The notes: generated from the letters alone by a model not told the origin. A stretch of 64,000 nucleotides of DNA from Chloroflexota bacterium (GCA_016234485.1 JACRBL010000034.1:45746-109745), one strand, 5' to 3'. Numbered from the stretch's first letter, positions 22,342 through 31,560 are shown. Program-made: numbers and translations.

Positions 22342-24030
22342 ATGTTCAAACGTATTTTCTCGATCGTCATGATCCTGGGGGTTTTGGTTCTCGCCTTCGG
22401 GAGCGCCTCCCCCGGCCGCGCCCAGGAAGGCGACCCGCCCGGGCAGGAAAGCATCACAATTGCGCGCGTGGAGGATGTTTACCCAGGACCTGCAGGTTCA
22501 CTCCCCTATCACATGACAGCATACAATGGAGCCTTGTATTTCCAGGCAGATGGAAACGACGGGGCAGGACGTGAACTCTGGAAGTATACCCCTGCCAGCG
22601 GCACCCAGCGTGTCGAAGACATCAATAGCGCTGGAAACTCCTCCCCTTCATTCCTCACCGTTTATGAAAACGCCTTGTATTTCAGCGCCACAGGCGACGA
22701 TGGAGCAGGACTGGAGTTATGGAAATATGATCCTGTCAACGGCGCCCAGCGCGCGGCGGATATTGTCAGCGGCAGTGGAAGTTCATCTCCTTTTTTCCTG
22801 ACTATCTACAATGGCGCGCTATATTTCTCGGCCGATGGCAACGACGGGGCTGGAAGAGAACTGTGGAAATACGACACGGTGAACGGCGCTACACGAGTGG
22901 CGGACATTTATAGCGGCAGTGTAGGTTCATTCCCTTCCGAATTGGCCGTCTACAATGGCGAATTGTATTTCCAGGCCAATGGCAACGACGGAGCAGGACT
23001 TGAACTGTGGAAGTACGATGCCGCCAATGGCGCCCAGCGGGTGGAAGACATCTACGGCGGCTTGAATGGTTCCCAGCCTAAAGCCCTGGCCGTCTACAAG
23101 AACGCACTGTATTTCTTTGCCGATGGCAATGACGGGGCTGGAAGAGAAGTATGGAAATATGACCCCGCCATCGGGACTCAGCGCGTGGCGGATATTTGCG
23201 CTGGAAGCGAGGGTTCGAGTACCCTGTCTGATTCCATGACGGTCTATCACGGCGCCCTGTATTTCAACGCGAACGGCAACGACGGATATGGACAGGAACT
23301 GTGGAAGTACGACCCGGTGAACGGCGTTCAGCGAGTGGCTGACATCTACTCCGGCAGCGGAGACTCCCAGCCTTATTACCTCACAGTTTATAACGATGCC
23401 CTGTATTTCTCGGCCAACGGCAACGACGGGAAAGGGTATGAGCTGTGGATGTATAGTAACACCAGCGCGGATGCCTTCCGCTCGGCCAAAGCCCATGACG
23501 GCTGGGCACTCGAATCAGGAGAAAACACCAACGCGGGCGGGACGCTGAACTCCAGCGCGGCCACCTTCTTCGTGGGAGACAACGCGCAGGACAAGCAATA
23601 TCGATCCGTACTGTCTTTCGACACATCCTCGATCCCCGATAATGCCGTGATCATCTCGGTCAGGCTCAAGATTCGCAGGCAGGGATTGACCGGCACGGAT
23701 CCCTTTACAACGCACGGCGCGCTGGTGGTGGACATCCGCAGCGGCGCGTTCGGGAACAACAATTCCCTGCAAGCGGGAGATTTCCAGGCGGCGGCTAGCA
23801 AGAACGCGATCGGCACAATCCCGAATTCACCCGTGAATAATTGGTATTCCAAAACCTGGACGAGCGGCATCTTCGCCTACATCAACAAGAGCGGCGTTAC
23901 CCAATTCCGCCTGCGCTTCCAAACCGACGACAACAACGACAACGCCGCGGACTACCTCAAATTCTTCAGCGGCGATACCGCCACGCTTGCCGCTCGTCCA
24001 CAGTTGGAGATCAAGTACTACGTTCCGTAG
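22342..24030 (+). CDS. secreted ELWxxDG-repeat propeller protein with DNRLRE/CBM96-like module
   Basis: 562 residues with a signal peptide cleaved near GRAQE (about 30). Seven repeats of about 49 residues contain ALYFxADGNDGAGxELWKYD followed by VADIYSGSxxSxPxxLTVYN, matching the ELWxxDGT repeat class. The shared module starts about 378 (AKAHDGWALESGENT) and ends IKYYVP. AAAGGAG, 6 nt upstream, fixes the start, and the leader is nearly identical to that of the preceding NHL gene, so the genes probably arose by partial duplication. It is a predicted extracellular propeller with no enzymatic motif. Confidence 0.86.
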   Translation: MFKRIFSIVMILGVLVLAFGSASPGRAQEGDPPGQESITIARVEDVYPGPAGSLPYHMTAYNGALYFQADGNDGAGRELWKYTPASGTQRVEDINSAGNSSPSFLTVYENALYFSATGDDGAGLELWKYDPVNGAQRAADIVSGSGSSSPFFLTIYNGALYFSADGNDGAGRELWKYDTVNGATRVADIYSGSVGSFPSELAVYNGELYFQANGNDGAGLELWKYDAANGAQRVEDIYGGLNGSQPKALAVYKNALYFFADGNDGAGREVWKYDPAIGTQRVADICAGSEGSSTLSDSMTVYHGALYFNANGNDGYGQELWKYDPVNGVQRVADIYSGSGDSQPYYLTVYNDALYFSANGNDGKGYELWMYSNTSADAFRSAKAHDGWALESGENTNAGGTLNSSAATFFVGDNAQDKQYRSVLSFDTSSIPDNAVIISVRLKIRRQGLTGTDPFTTHGALVVDIRSGAFGNNNSLQAGDFQAAASKNAIGTIPNSPVNNWYSKTWTSGIFAYINKSGVTQFRLRFQTDDNNDNAADYLKFFSGDTATLAARPQLEIKYYVP

Positions 24031-24063
24031 GAAAGTGTCCTTTAGGATTATGTGCCGTAAGTC
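24019..24063 (+). repeat. conserved 3' sequence after a YYVP gene, copy 3
   Basis: Same sequence as at 17833 and 22208; a terminator follows. Confidence 0.6.
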
Positions 24064-24075
24064 TGCCCGCAATTT

Positions 24076-24110
24076 CAAAAGCGCCCCCAAAATCCGGGGG
24101 CGCTTTTGAT
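24076..24110 (+). terminator. Rho-independent terminator
   Basis: Stem AAAAGCGCCCCC / GGGGGCGCTTTT with a 7-nt loop. Confidence 0.85.
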
Positions 24111-24179
24111 TGTCTTTTCCCCCAATCCCCTCTATAATCTAAACAGGGACAGGAAACGACCGGCCCCAGGAATCAAACC

Positions 24180-26390
24180 ATGAAACGGTCACTCACCCTC
24201 TCGAAAATCCTTCTCCTCCTTGCGTTGGCCTGTGTTGCCATCGCGGGGACTCCGATCAACTCGTTAAACTCTCCCGCGCAACTCGTGGCCAAAACCTACT
24301 ACGTCCGCGCCGACGGCGCGGACGCGCAAAAATGCACGGGGCTCGCCGACGCGGCCTATCCCGGCAGTGGCGCTAACCAGCCTTGCGCGTGGGATCATCC
24401 CTTCCGCGCCCTGCCGCCGTTTGGAACGCCGCGCATCGCGGGCGGCGACACGCTCATCATCCGCAACGGCGCGTATCGCATGGGCTACGGCGCGCCCGGC
24501 GCGGGGGACTGCGACGCGGGCGGCTCGTTCGATTGCCTCATGCCTCCCCTCCCCAGCGGACCCGACGCCGCGCATCCCACCCGCATCCTCGGCTCGAATT
24601 GGAATACCGGTTGCTCCAGCGCGCCTCAACTCTGGGGCGCGGAACGTCCCTGGTACATTCTCAATCTCACTGATTCCAATAACATCGAACTCGGCTGTCT
24701 CGAAATCACCGACCACTCCTCGTGTGTGGAAAATCACAGCGGCGCGCTGGCCTGCGAACGCGACAACCCTCCCTACGGCAATTGGGCGAGTTACGGACTC
24801 TACGCCGAGGACTCCTCCAACATCCACCTCTTCGACTTGAACATCCACGGGCTGGCCGCGGGCGGAGTCCACGCCGGGCGCATCAACAACTGGACCGTCG
24901 AGCGGGTGCGCGTCAACGGGAACGGCTTCGTCGGCTGGGACGGCGACCTGTGGGACGACAACGGCGACTCCAATTCGGGCGCGCTCACCTTCCGCAAACT
25001 CACCGTCGAATGGAACGGTTGCGGCGAGACGTATCCCGGTCAAAAACCAACGGGCTGTTGGGCGCAGTCCGCAGGCGGCTATGGCGACGGCTTCGCCACA
25101 GGCACAAGCGGCGGCAACTGGCTCTTCGAAGATTCCTCCTTCCGCTTCAACACCTCCGACGGCCTCGACCTGCTCTACATCTCCGAAGCGGATTCATCCG
25201 TCACGATTCGCCGCACATACTTCGAGGGCAACGCCGGGAATCAAGTCAAAAATTATCGCGGCCCGTTCACGCTCGAAAACTCCGTCGTCATCGGCAACTG
25301 CGGATTCTTCGACAGCCAACCCTTCACCTTCAACGTGGATAATTGCCGCGCCCTCGGCGCCGCCGTCGCGGTCGGTCTCACGCGCGGCGGGCAGGCAACC
25401 GTCCTCAACAACACCATTACCAGCGAGGGTGATTGTCTCGTCGTCGCGGAATGTTCCAGCGGCAACTGCAACGGCACAGAGAACGTCATGCTTCGCAACA
25501 ACATCTTCCAGGGCGCGGCTGATTTTCTCCAGCCTTTCGAGCAGACCTGCCTCGTCTATGAGGAGACCTTCCCTTCCGATCCCTTCGACGTGGACTACTC
25601 GCTCATCAATAACGTGAAGGATGACGCCTGCCCGGGCGCGCACGACCTGTGCGGACTCGCCCCCGGCCTGACCAGCGCCTCGATTGACTCGTTCAACGCG
25701 GACCTCGTAGCGGCCTCCCCCGCCCTAGACGTTGCCCTCGCCTCAGCCTGTCCCGCCACAGACCTGCGCAGCGTTCCGCGTCCACAAGGGACGGGATGCG
25801 ACCTCGGCGCGCTCGAATACGCGCCGCGCGTCACCCTCCGTTCTGTCGCCGCGGAGGATGGCTGGATTCTCGAATCGAGCGAGACAAGCGCCACAGGCGG
25901 GACGGCCAATAGTTCAGCGACCACCTTCAACGTCGGGGATGACGCGAGCGACAAACAATATCGCGCCGTCCTCTCGTTCGACACCGCGTCCGTGCCGAAT
26001 AACGCGGTCATCGTGCGAGTCACGCTCAAGATCAGAAAACAGGGACAGGTCGGGACGAACGCGTTTTCCGCCCATGGAAACCTCTTCGTTGACATTCGCA
26101 AAGGCGCGTTCTTAAATGATGCCACCCTGCAAATCGGAGACTTTCAAGCCAGCGCGCACCGAAACGCGGTGGCGGTCATCGCGAACAATCCCCTCGGCAG
26201 TTGGTACTCAGTCAATTTTTCGTCCGCGGGCTTTGCCTTCGTCAACAAAACGGGACTCACCCAACTGCGCATGCGCTTTCAAAGGGATGATAACGATGAC
26301 AGCGGCGCGGATTATTTAAAGTTCTACAGCGGCAATTCCAGCGCTGCAAATACCACGCCGACGCTGGTCATCGAATACTACGTTCCGTAG
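24180..26390 (+). CDS. secreted right-handed beta-helix protein with DNRLRE/CBM96-like module
   Basis: 736 residues with a signal peptide (about 1-23). The start of the mature protein, TYYVRADGAD, is typical of secreted parallel beta-helix proteins. Cys-containing coils run to about 555 with repeats such as NNIELGCLEITDHSS and GGQATVLNNTITSEGDC. The shared module (about 558-736) begins AAEDGWILESSETSATGG and ends VIEYYVP. Polysaccharide binding or cleavage is possible, but no lyase motif is clear. The C-terminus overlaps the end of the convergent regulator gene by 23 bp, without room for a terminator. Confidence 0.83.
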   Translation: MKRSLTLSKILLLLALACVAIAGTPINSLNSPAQLVAKTYYVRADGADAQKCTGLADAAYPGSGANQPCAWDHPFRALPPFGTPRIAGGDTLIIRNGAYRMGYGAPGAGDCDAGGSFDCLMPPLPSGPDAAHPTRILGSNWNTGCSSAPQLWGAERPWYILNLTDSNNIELGCLEITDHSSCVENHSGALACERDNPPYGNWASYGLYAEDSSNIHLFDLNIHGLAAGGVHAGRINNWTVERVRVNGNGFVGWDGDLWDDNGDSNSGALTFRKLTVEWNGCGETYPGQKPTGCWAQSAGGYGDGFATGTSGGNWLFEDSSFRFNTSDGLDLLYISEADSSVTIRRTYFEGNAGNQVKNYRGPFTLENSVVIGNCGFFDSQPFTFNVDNCRALGAAVAVGLTRGGQATVLNNTITSEGDCLVVAECSSGNCNGTENVMLRNNIFQGAADFLQPFEQTCLVYEETFPSDPFDVDYSLINNVKDDACPGAHDLCGLAPGLTSASIDSFNADLVAASPALDVALASACPATDLRSVPRPQGTGCDLGALEYAPRVTLRSVAAEDGWILESSETSATGGTANSSATTFNVGDDASDKQYRAVLSFDTASVPNNAVIVRVTLKIRKQGQVGTNAFSAHGNLFVDIRKGAFLNDATLQIGDFQASAHRNAVAVIANNPLGSWYSVNFSSAGFAFVNKTGLTQLRMRFQRDDNDDSGADYLKFYSGNSSAANTTPTLVIEYYVP

Positions 26391-28767
26391 ATTCCTGCGC
26401 ATCATCCAACGCCAGCGACACAGCCTGATCCTGCGACATGGCCTGCCCGCGCGCCCACTCGGTCTCGAAGGCGGAATCGCCCAAGGCGGCGCGCAACTCA
26501 GCCAAAAAGTTTTCGTATTCGGCGCGCGTAGCGAGAGGGGTCACAACGCCAAGTTCGCGAAAGATCTTGCGGCAAGCGCCTTCCATTTGTGTTGCCAGCG
26601 CAGGTTGACCCACGCCATAAAGCGACATGGCAAGCGCGTCCAGGGAAAATGCCAATCCCTTCACGTCGCCTAGTTGGTAACGGACGGATATGCTCTCGCG
26701 CAATAGTTGCACCGCCAAGGCATATTCCTTTAAATCCGCGTGAAGTTCGGCCAGGCCGTATAAGGCATGGGAAAAAGAACTGAGATTACCCACGCTCTTT
26801 GTGACTTCCATGGCTTCTTCATATAGTTGTTTGGCGCGTTCGTGGTTGCCCAGGCGGAGGGTGGCGATGGCAAGGTTATTGAGGGTGGTGGTGAGACGCA
26901 CGGTGTCGTTAACTTTGCGCCAATAGCGAAGCGCCTGCTCCAGCAGTTCTGCCGCCTGGGCGTAATCTCCCTGCATGCCTGCCAGCCTCGCCAATCCATC
27001 CATCGAATAATAGACGCCGGCTTCATCGCCCAATATTTTGGAGATCGTCAGTCCCTCTTCTTCCAGGTCGCGAGCCTTTTCGTAATCGCCCTGCGAACTG
27101 GCAATGTCGCTGGCGTATTTCAACAGGTCGGCGCGCATTTTCGTCGGCGCAGGGTCAAGGGCGAGAATTTTCTCCAGCCAGCCGCGCTGTTCGCTGACAA
27201 AGCTGCGCGCCGACCAAAACGGATGCAGCGCCCAGCCAAGTTCCATGGCGGTGGAGACGCGGCCGGATGCAATTGCCCATGAAAGGGCGGCGCGCAGGTT
27301 GTTGTGTTCGCGCTCCGCCAAAGCGAGCCACTGCGCCTGCTCCCCGCCCTGAATTAAATTGGGGCGGATGATCTTCGCGAGGTTCAGATAGTATTCGCAA
27401 TGCCAGGCCTGGGCGCGTTCCATTTCGCCGCGCGCTTGCAGTTGATCGCGCGCATAGTCGCGCATGGTTTCGAGCATGGCGTAGCGCGCCGATCCATCGG
27501 GGGCGAGTTCGTGGCGCAGTAAACTTTTTTCCACCAGGCTGCGGACTTTCGTTTTGAGAATTTCGATTTGATTTTTTTCGTGGGCTGAATCAAAGACCAG
27601 GCCGCGCGCCGCGCCAACGGCTTCCTCGGTGAATCCATCTGAAAATATTCCCAGCAGGCTAAACAGGCGTTTTTCGGTCTCGTTGAGCAGATCAAAACTC
27701 CAGTCCATCGCGCCGCGCAGAGATTGTTGCCGCGGGCTCAGGTCGCGCGGGCCGCCGGTCAGCGTCTTGAGTCGGTCGCGCAGTTGCGCGTAGAGCTGGT
27801 TCGGCGCGCGCCACTTCACCTGCGCGGCGGCGATCTCAATGGCAAGCGGCAACCCGTCGAGCCAGGCGCAGATGCGGGCCACGTCCGCGACGTTTTCACC
27901 CGTCAAACGGAAATCGGGTTTGGCGGCGCGGGCGCGTTCTTTGAAGAATTGGATGGAGGAATAACGCGAATAGAACGAGAGCGATTGGGATGAAGGGAGT
28001 CGACTCACATCCAGCAGTTCGAGCGGCGGGACGGGGAATTCGTGTTCGCCGTAGAGATGTAAAATTTCCCGGCTGGTGACGAGCGCTTTCACTTGCGGCG
28101 CGGCGCTCAACAGTTCGGTGACGAGCGGCGCGGCGGGAATGAGATGCTCGAAATTATCGAGAACGAGCAGGAGGCGTTTGTCGCGTAAAAATTCGGTCAG
28201 GGCGGGGAGAATGCCGACGCGGCTTTCCTTCAAGCCGAGCGCCTGCGCGATGGCCGCAGGGACGGACTTTGGGTCGGCCACCGGCGCGAGCGCGATGAAA
28301 TATGCGCCATCGCGAAACGAACGCGCCAGCTTTTGCGCCACCGCCAAACTCAGGCGCGTCTTGCCCGTGCCGGGCGGGCCGGTGAGCGTGAGCAGGCGCA
28401 CGCCCGGCTTGTGGAGCGTCTCGCTGATCGCGGCGATCTCTCGTTTGCGGCCAACCAGGGGAGTTAACGCGGCAGGCAGGGTATCGGGTGGAGCGCCGCC
28501 TCCGGCGGGCAGGGGATGTTCCACAGGCAGATCGGCGCGTTCGCCGCGCGCAAAGGCAATGAAGACTGCGCGCTGGCCCTCGGGCAGATTAAGCGCGCGG
28601 GCGAGGGCTTCGGCCAGCGATGGCGAGGCCCGCAGGTCGTCGGATTCGAGGCGGCGCAGCGTACTGACCGAGCAGGGGACGCGCTTCGCGAGCGCGTCGC
28701 GCGTCAGGTTCAGCGATTTGCGCCGCCGCGTCAGCCACTCGCCGAAGGAGATTCTAGGCTCGTCCAT
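26368..28767 (-). CDS. XRE-NB-ARC-TPR transcriptional regulator (paralogue 2)
   Basis: 799 residues. An N-terminal HTH (LTRDALAKRVPCSVSTLRRL, about 20-39) is followed by an NB-ARC P-loop LTGPPGTGKTRLSL (about 130-143), Walker B LLLVLDNFEHL and GLPLAIEIAA, and TPRs (about 570-760). It is similar to the 788-residue regulator along its length. Relative to it there is a small insertion around SRLPSSQSLSFYSRYSS between the ATPase motifs. TATAAT lies 10 nt before the ATG, suggesting a very short leader. It is divergent from an operon starting at 28922 and convergent, overlapping, with the beta-helix gene. Confidence 0.86.
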   Translation of the reverse strand: MDEPRISFGEWLTRRRKSLNLTRDALAKRVPCSVSTLRRLESDDLRASPSLAEALARALNLPEGQRAVFIAFARGERADLPVEHPLPAGGGAPPDTLPAALTPLVGRKREIAAISETLHKPGVRLLTLTGPPGTGKTRLSLAVAQKLARSFRDGAYFIALAPVADPKSVPAAIAQALGLKESRVGILPALTEFLRDKRLLLVLDNFEHLIPAAPLVTELLSAAPQVKALVTSREILHLYGEHEFPVPPLELLDVSRLPSSQSLSFYSRYSSIQFFKERARAAKPDFRLTGENVADVARICAWLDGLPLAIEIAAAQVKWRAPNQLYAQLRDRLKTLTGGPRDLSPRQQSLRGAMDWSFDLLNETEKRLFSLLGIFSDGFTEEAVGAARGLVFDSAHEKNQIEILKTKVRSLVEKSLLRHELAPDGSARYAMLETMRDYARDQLQARGEMERAQAWHCEYYLNLAKIIRPNLIQGGEQAQWLALAEREHNNLRAALSWAIASGRVSTAMELGWALHPFWSARSFVSEQRGWLEKILALDPAPTKMRADLLKYASDIASSQGDYEKARDLEEEGLTISKILGDEAGVYYSMDGLARLAGMQGDYAQAAELLEQALRYWRKVNDTVRLTTTLNNLAIATLRLGNHERAKQLYEEAMEVTKSVGNLSSFSHALYGLAELHADLKEYALAVQLLRESISVRYQLGDVKGLAFSLDALAMSLYGVGQPALATQMEGACRKIFRELGVVTPLATRAEYENFLAELRAALGDSAFETEWARGQAMSQDQAVSLALDDAQESTERSIR

Positions 28768-28869
28768 CTTGCGGCGGATTATATACGCGTTCTCTTTGGG
28801 GTTTTATGGCGCTTTGGTGTCATTTTATGCCACTGATTTTTCCTCCTGTTTTCAGTACACTGTAGTATG

Positions 28870-28888
28870 GTCGGAATGGCATTCCGAC
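28870..28888. promoter_or_regulatory. palindromic operator candidate
   Basis: Perfect inverted repeat GTCGGAATG-g-CATTCCGAC in the 154-nt divergent region, just after a TAGTAT hexamer on the plus strand. Likely a repressor or activator site for the 28922 operon or the divergent regulator. Confidence 0.5.
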
Positions 28889-28921
28889 TTACGCGACAGA
28901 CACCAAGATCAAGGAGACCCT

Positions 28922-29602
28922 ATGTATCAATATCCTCTCGCTTTCACCTTTCCTGCATTTTCCCTTTCGCCGCAGATCACCGTTAAGGACGCGGGCGGCG
29001 TCACGATCCTTTCGGCCGCGAAGAAGTTGATCTCATCCAAGGAGGAGGTCATTGTGACCGCGGCGGGCAGGCTGGCCTATTCGATCGTCAGCCAGGAGAG
29101 CCGCATCACCGACATTCCCAGTAATTGGGACATCAAGTCTACGGGCGGCGCGACGCTGGCGGTGGTGGACGATGATTATCTGAGCGCGGTGGATACGTCC
29201 AAGTTCATGCCCAACACGCTCATGTCTTCGATGGCAAACAATGAAATTTCCAATGTCCTCAACCTGCGCTCCGCGAAGATGTATTGGATCAACGATTCGG
29301 CGGGGAGCCACATTGGGTTGGTCGCGCCCGACCAAAAGTCGTTGGTGGCGATGCAATTGCCGCTGGGACAGTTCATCCGCCAGATGCCCGCGCTGTTCTT
29401 CCGCTTCATCACGCCGAGTTACTACGTCCGCCTGGGCGAAGAGACGAAGATGTTCATGCAGAAGAAGCGCACGTTCTTCCTCGATACGTATACGTTGGAA
29501 AAACGCGCGGACTTCACCGAGGCGGAGGAGGCCATCTTGATTAACAGCGTCATCATTGCGTTGGTGTATGAACGACAGCAATTGAAGGATTTGTATTCGT
29601 AA
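28922..29602 (+). CDS. LURP-one/scramblase-like (tubby C-terminal fold) hypothetical protein
   Basis: 226 residues. The start MYQYPLAFTFPAFSLSPQITVKDA and alternating strands resemble LOR/tubby-like proteins related to phospholipid scramblases. The C-terminus is a long helix, ILINSVIIALVYERQQ. There is no signal peptide, so it is probably cytoplasmic or membrane-peripheral. AAGGAG before ATG 28922 fixes the start; a longer upstream frame runs antisense through the regulator and is rejected. It is the first gene of a probable operon with five downstream genes. The family call is from fold pattern only. Confidence 0.6.
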   Translation: MYQYPLAFTFPAFSLSPQITVKDAGGVTILSAAKKLISSKEEVIVTAAGRLAYSIVSQESRITDIPSNWDIKSTGGATLAVVDDDYLSAVDTSKFMPNTLMSSMANNEISNVLNLRSAKMYWINDSAGSHIGLVAPDQKSLVAMQLPLGQFIRQMPALFFRFITPSYYVRLGEETKMFMQKKRTFFLDTYTLEKRADFTEAEEAILINSVIIALVYERQQLKDLYS

Positions 29603-29619
29603 AAAAAAAGAGAAACGGC

Positions 29620-29859
29620 ATGGTTACAGATCAGGAATTTCAACAACTGCATGAGCAGGTGATTAAACTCGAAGAGAAGGTTGTCCGTTTGCAGTCCATC
29701 ACAGCGGGCCTGGACTGGGAGTCGAAGATGGCGGAATACGATCAGGTGTGGGGCATCCCCGCGGCGGTCAACTTCTATCAGGAACACGTGGACCGTCATG
29801 CAAGCATGTCGGAGGCGATGGGGCATGTGATGGAAATCAAAAAGAAGATTGGTAAATAG
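29620..29859 (+). CDS. small coiled-coil hypothetical protein
   Basis: 79 residues. The first 25 are a leucine-rich coiled coil (EQVIKLEEKVVRLQS), then WESKMAEYDQVWGIPAAVNFYQEHV and a short helical tail. No family recognised. It lies 17 nt after the LOR-like gene and 21 nt before the zinc-ribbon gene, consistent with cotranscription. Confidence 0.6.
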   Translation: MVTDQEFQQLHEQVIKLEEKVVRLQSITAGLDWESKMAEYDQVWGIPAAVNFYQEHVDRHASMSEAMGHVMEIKKKIGK

Positions 29860-29880
29860 CCAAAGGAAAAGGAGTCAACC

Positions 29881-30189
29881 ATGAATGAAGAACTTGCAGT
29901 GCAAACCTGTCCCGAATGTGGTTCGAGCGAGATCATTTCCGACCTGATCGTCTTTACGGATGAAATGCTCGCGGGGCAATTGCCCGCCTATGTCCAATTG
30001 GCGGAGCCCAAGCCAGAAAAAACTCCGTTCATTTGGGTTCCCAAAAGCGCGTCATCGGGTCTGCGGGCGACGGTCTGCGGCGAATGCGGCTACACTCGTC
30101 TCCATGCAACCAATCACGCCGAACTGTTGCAGGCGCGCAAGCAGGGTTATGAAAGCAGGCCAAACGGTATGAGCCGATTGAAGGTGTAA
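29881..30189 (+). CDS. zinc-ribbon protein, copy 1
   Basis: 102 residues with two CxxC pairs (CPECGSSEI at about 10-13, CGECGYTRL at about 66-69), a treble-clef/zinc-ribbon layout, and a conserved tail NHAELLQARKQ. AAAGGAG precedes the ATG. The gene is nearly identical to the copy at 31261-31554, with the alpha/beta hydrolase between them. It may act as a nucleic-acid- or protein-binding adaptor; function unknown. Confidence 0.7.
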   Translation: MNEELAVQTCPECGSSEIISDLIVFTDEMLAGQLPAYVQLAEPKPEKTPFIWVPKSASSGLRATVCGECGYTRLHATNHAELLQARKQGYESRPNGMSRLKV

Positions 30190-30225
30190 GACGCTAAACG
30201 AAACACAAAATAAGGATCGACAAGC

Positions 30226-31245
30226 ATGAAAGAAAATTACCGAACAGCCATCCAATTGAGCGGCGAGTGGCAATACCGATTACGGAGCCTGATAAATTTA
30301 TATTGGTCAATGCTCCAAGTTTCCATTCGCAGGCTGGCGTGCGGACCGCGCCTTCCCAATTGGAGTTGGGGCTTCGAAGTCTCCACACACTTTGTGAGGA
30401 TGCAGACCATCCACGCCTTCGACATGCCCAACCATGCGGAGGGACGCGCCTACGAAAACTCGCTGGTGTTCGGTTCGCCCGCCGTCGCCAAAGTGGCTAT
30501 CGAACCTGTCCACGCGCCAGTGAAAGGACATTGGTTCCGCCCTAAGCGCGAAGCGCGAGACGTGACGGTTTTGTACCTGCACGGCGGCGGCTATGCCTAT
30601 TACTCCAAAGCCCACGAGAACATTATCGCGCTGGTCACGCTGGCGGCAAAATCGCGCACCTTCGCGCTGGATTACCGACTGATTCCCGAACATCCCTTCC
30701 CCGCCCAATTGGATGACGCCCTCGCCGCGTATCGCTGGCTATTGGAGACGGGCGTCCAACCCGACCGTTTGGCGGTGGTCGGCGATTCTGCGGGCGGCAA
30801 CCTGGCGCTCGGCCTACTTCTGTCACTGCGAGAGTCGCAACTCCCCCTCCCCGCGCTGGCAATCTGCATCGCGCCGTGGATGGATATCGAAAACTCAGGC
30901 GAAAGTATGGAAAAGAACGAGCCTTACGACTGGGTGCAGAAACGAATGCCGCTCACCTGGGCGAAATGGCTTTGCAAAGACGCCGACCCGCGTAACCCAA
31001 CCCTCTCCCCCATCCACGCGGACTTGAGCGGCCTGCCGCCCATCTACATCCAGGCAGGAAGCGCCGAGATACTGCACGATATGATCCGCGCCTTTGCGGA
31101 CAGGGCGCAATCACACAACTGGAATGTGCGGCTGGATGTCTGGCAGAACATGAACCACGACTTTCAGGCATTCGGCGAGATGATCCCCGAAAGCAGAGAA
31201 GCGCTCGCGCGGATCGGACAAGTTATCGAAGAAACGATCAAGTAA
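30226..31245 (+). CDS. alpha/beta hydrolase, hormone-sensitive-lipase family
   Basis: 339 residues. The oxyanion motif is HGGGYAYYS (about 124), the nucleophile elbow is GDSAGGNLAL (about 185-194), and the catalytic His lies in NMNHDF (about 312). A Glu/Asp acid is likely in GSAEILHD. The N-terminal 70 residues form a cap. It probably hydrolyses carboxyl esters or acylated substrates in the cytoplasm; the substrate is unknown. It is flanked by the duplicated zinc-ribbon genes, an arrangement suggesting a recent duplication around it. Confidence 0.85.
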   Translation: MKENYRTAIQLSGEWQYRLRSLINLYWSMLQVSIRRLACGPRLPNWSWGFEVSTHFVRMQTIHAFDMPNHAEGRAYENSLVFGSPAVAKVAIEPVHAPVKGHWFRPKREARDVTVLYLHGGGYAYYSKAHENIIALVTLAAKSRTFALDYRLIPEHPFPAQLDDALAAYRWLLETGVQPDRLAVVGDSAGGNLALGLLLSLRESQLPLPALAICIAPWMDIENSGESMEKNEPYDWVQKRMPLTWAKWLCKDADPRNPTLSPIHADLSGLPPIYIQAGSAEILHDMIRAFADRAQSHNWNVRLDVWQNMNHDFQAFGEMIPESREALARIGQVIEETIK

Positions 31246-31260
31246 CAAGGAGAAAACGCC

Positions 31261-31554
31261 ATGATGAAAACCTGTCCCGAATGCAGCTCGAGCGAGATCA
31301 TTTCCGACCTGATCGTCTTTACGGATGAAATGCTCGCGGGGCAACTGCCCGCCTATGTCCAATTGGCGGAACCCGAGCCAGAAAAAACTCCGTTCATTTG
31401 GATTCCCAAAAGCGCGTCATCGGGTCTGCGCGCGGCGGTCTGCGGCGAATGCGGTTATACGCGCCTCCATGCAACCAATCACGCCGAACTGTTGCAGGCG
31501 CGCAAGCAGGGTTATGAAAGCAGGCCAAACGGTATGAGCCGATTGAAGGCGTGA
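31261..31554 (+). CDS. zinc-ribbon protein, copy 2
   Basis: 97 residues, almost the same protein as the one encoded at 29881-30189; differences are mainly at the N-terminus and a few conservative positions (E for K, I for V, A for T). DNA identity is high across about 280 bp including silent sites, so the duplication is recent or maintained by gene conversion. CPECSSSEI and CGECGYTRL supply the four cysteines. AAGGAG lies 8 nt before the ATG. Confidence 0.7.
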   Translation: MMKTCPECSSSEIISDLIVFTDEMLAGQLPAYVQLAEPEPEKTPFIWIPKSASSGLRAAVCGECGYTRLHATNHAELLQARKQGYESRPNGMSRLKA

Positions 31555-31560
31555 GATGCA

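Noticed and set aside
27955..28010. Heptad-like insert in regulator 2
   Set aside because: An insertion relative to paralogue 1 is visible, but the 7-bp register is not convincing.
28076..28921. N-terminal extension of the LOR-like frame
   Set aside because: It is antisense to regulator 2; a good ribosome site sits before 28922.
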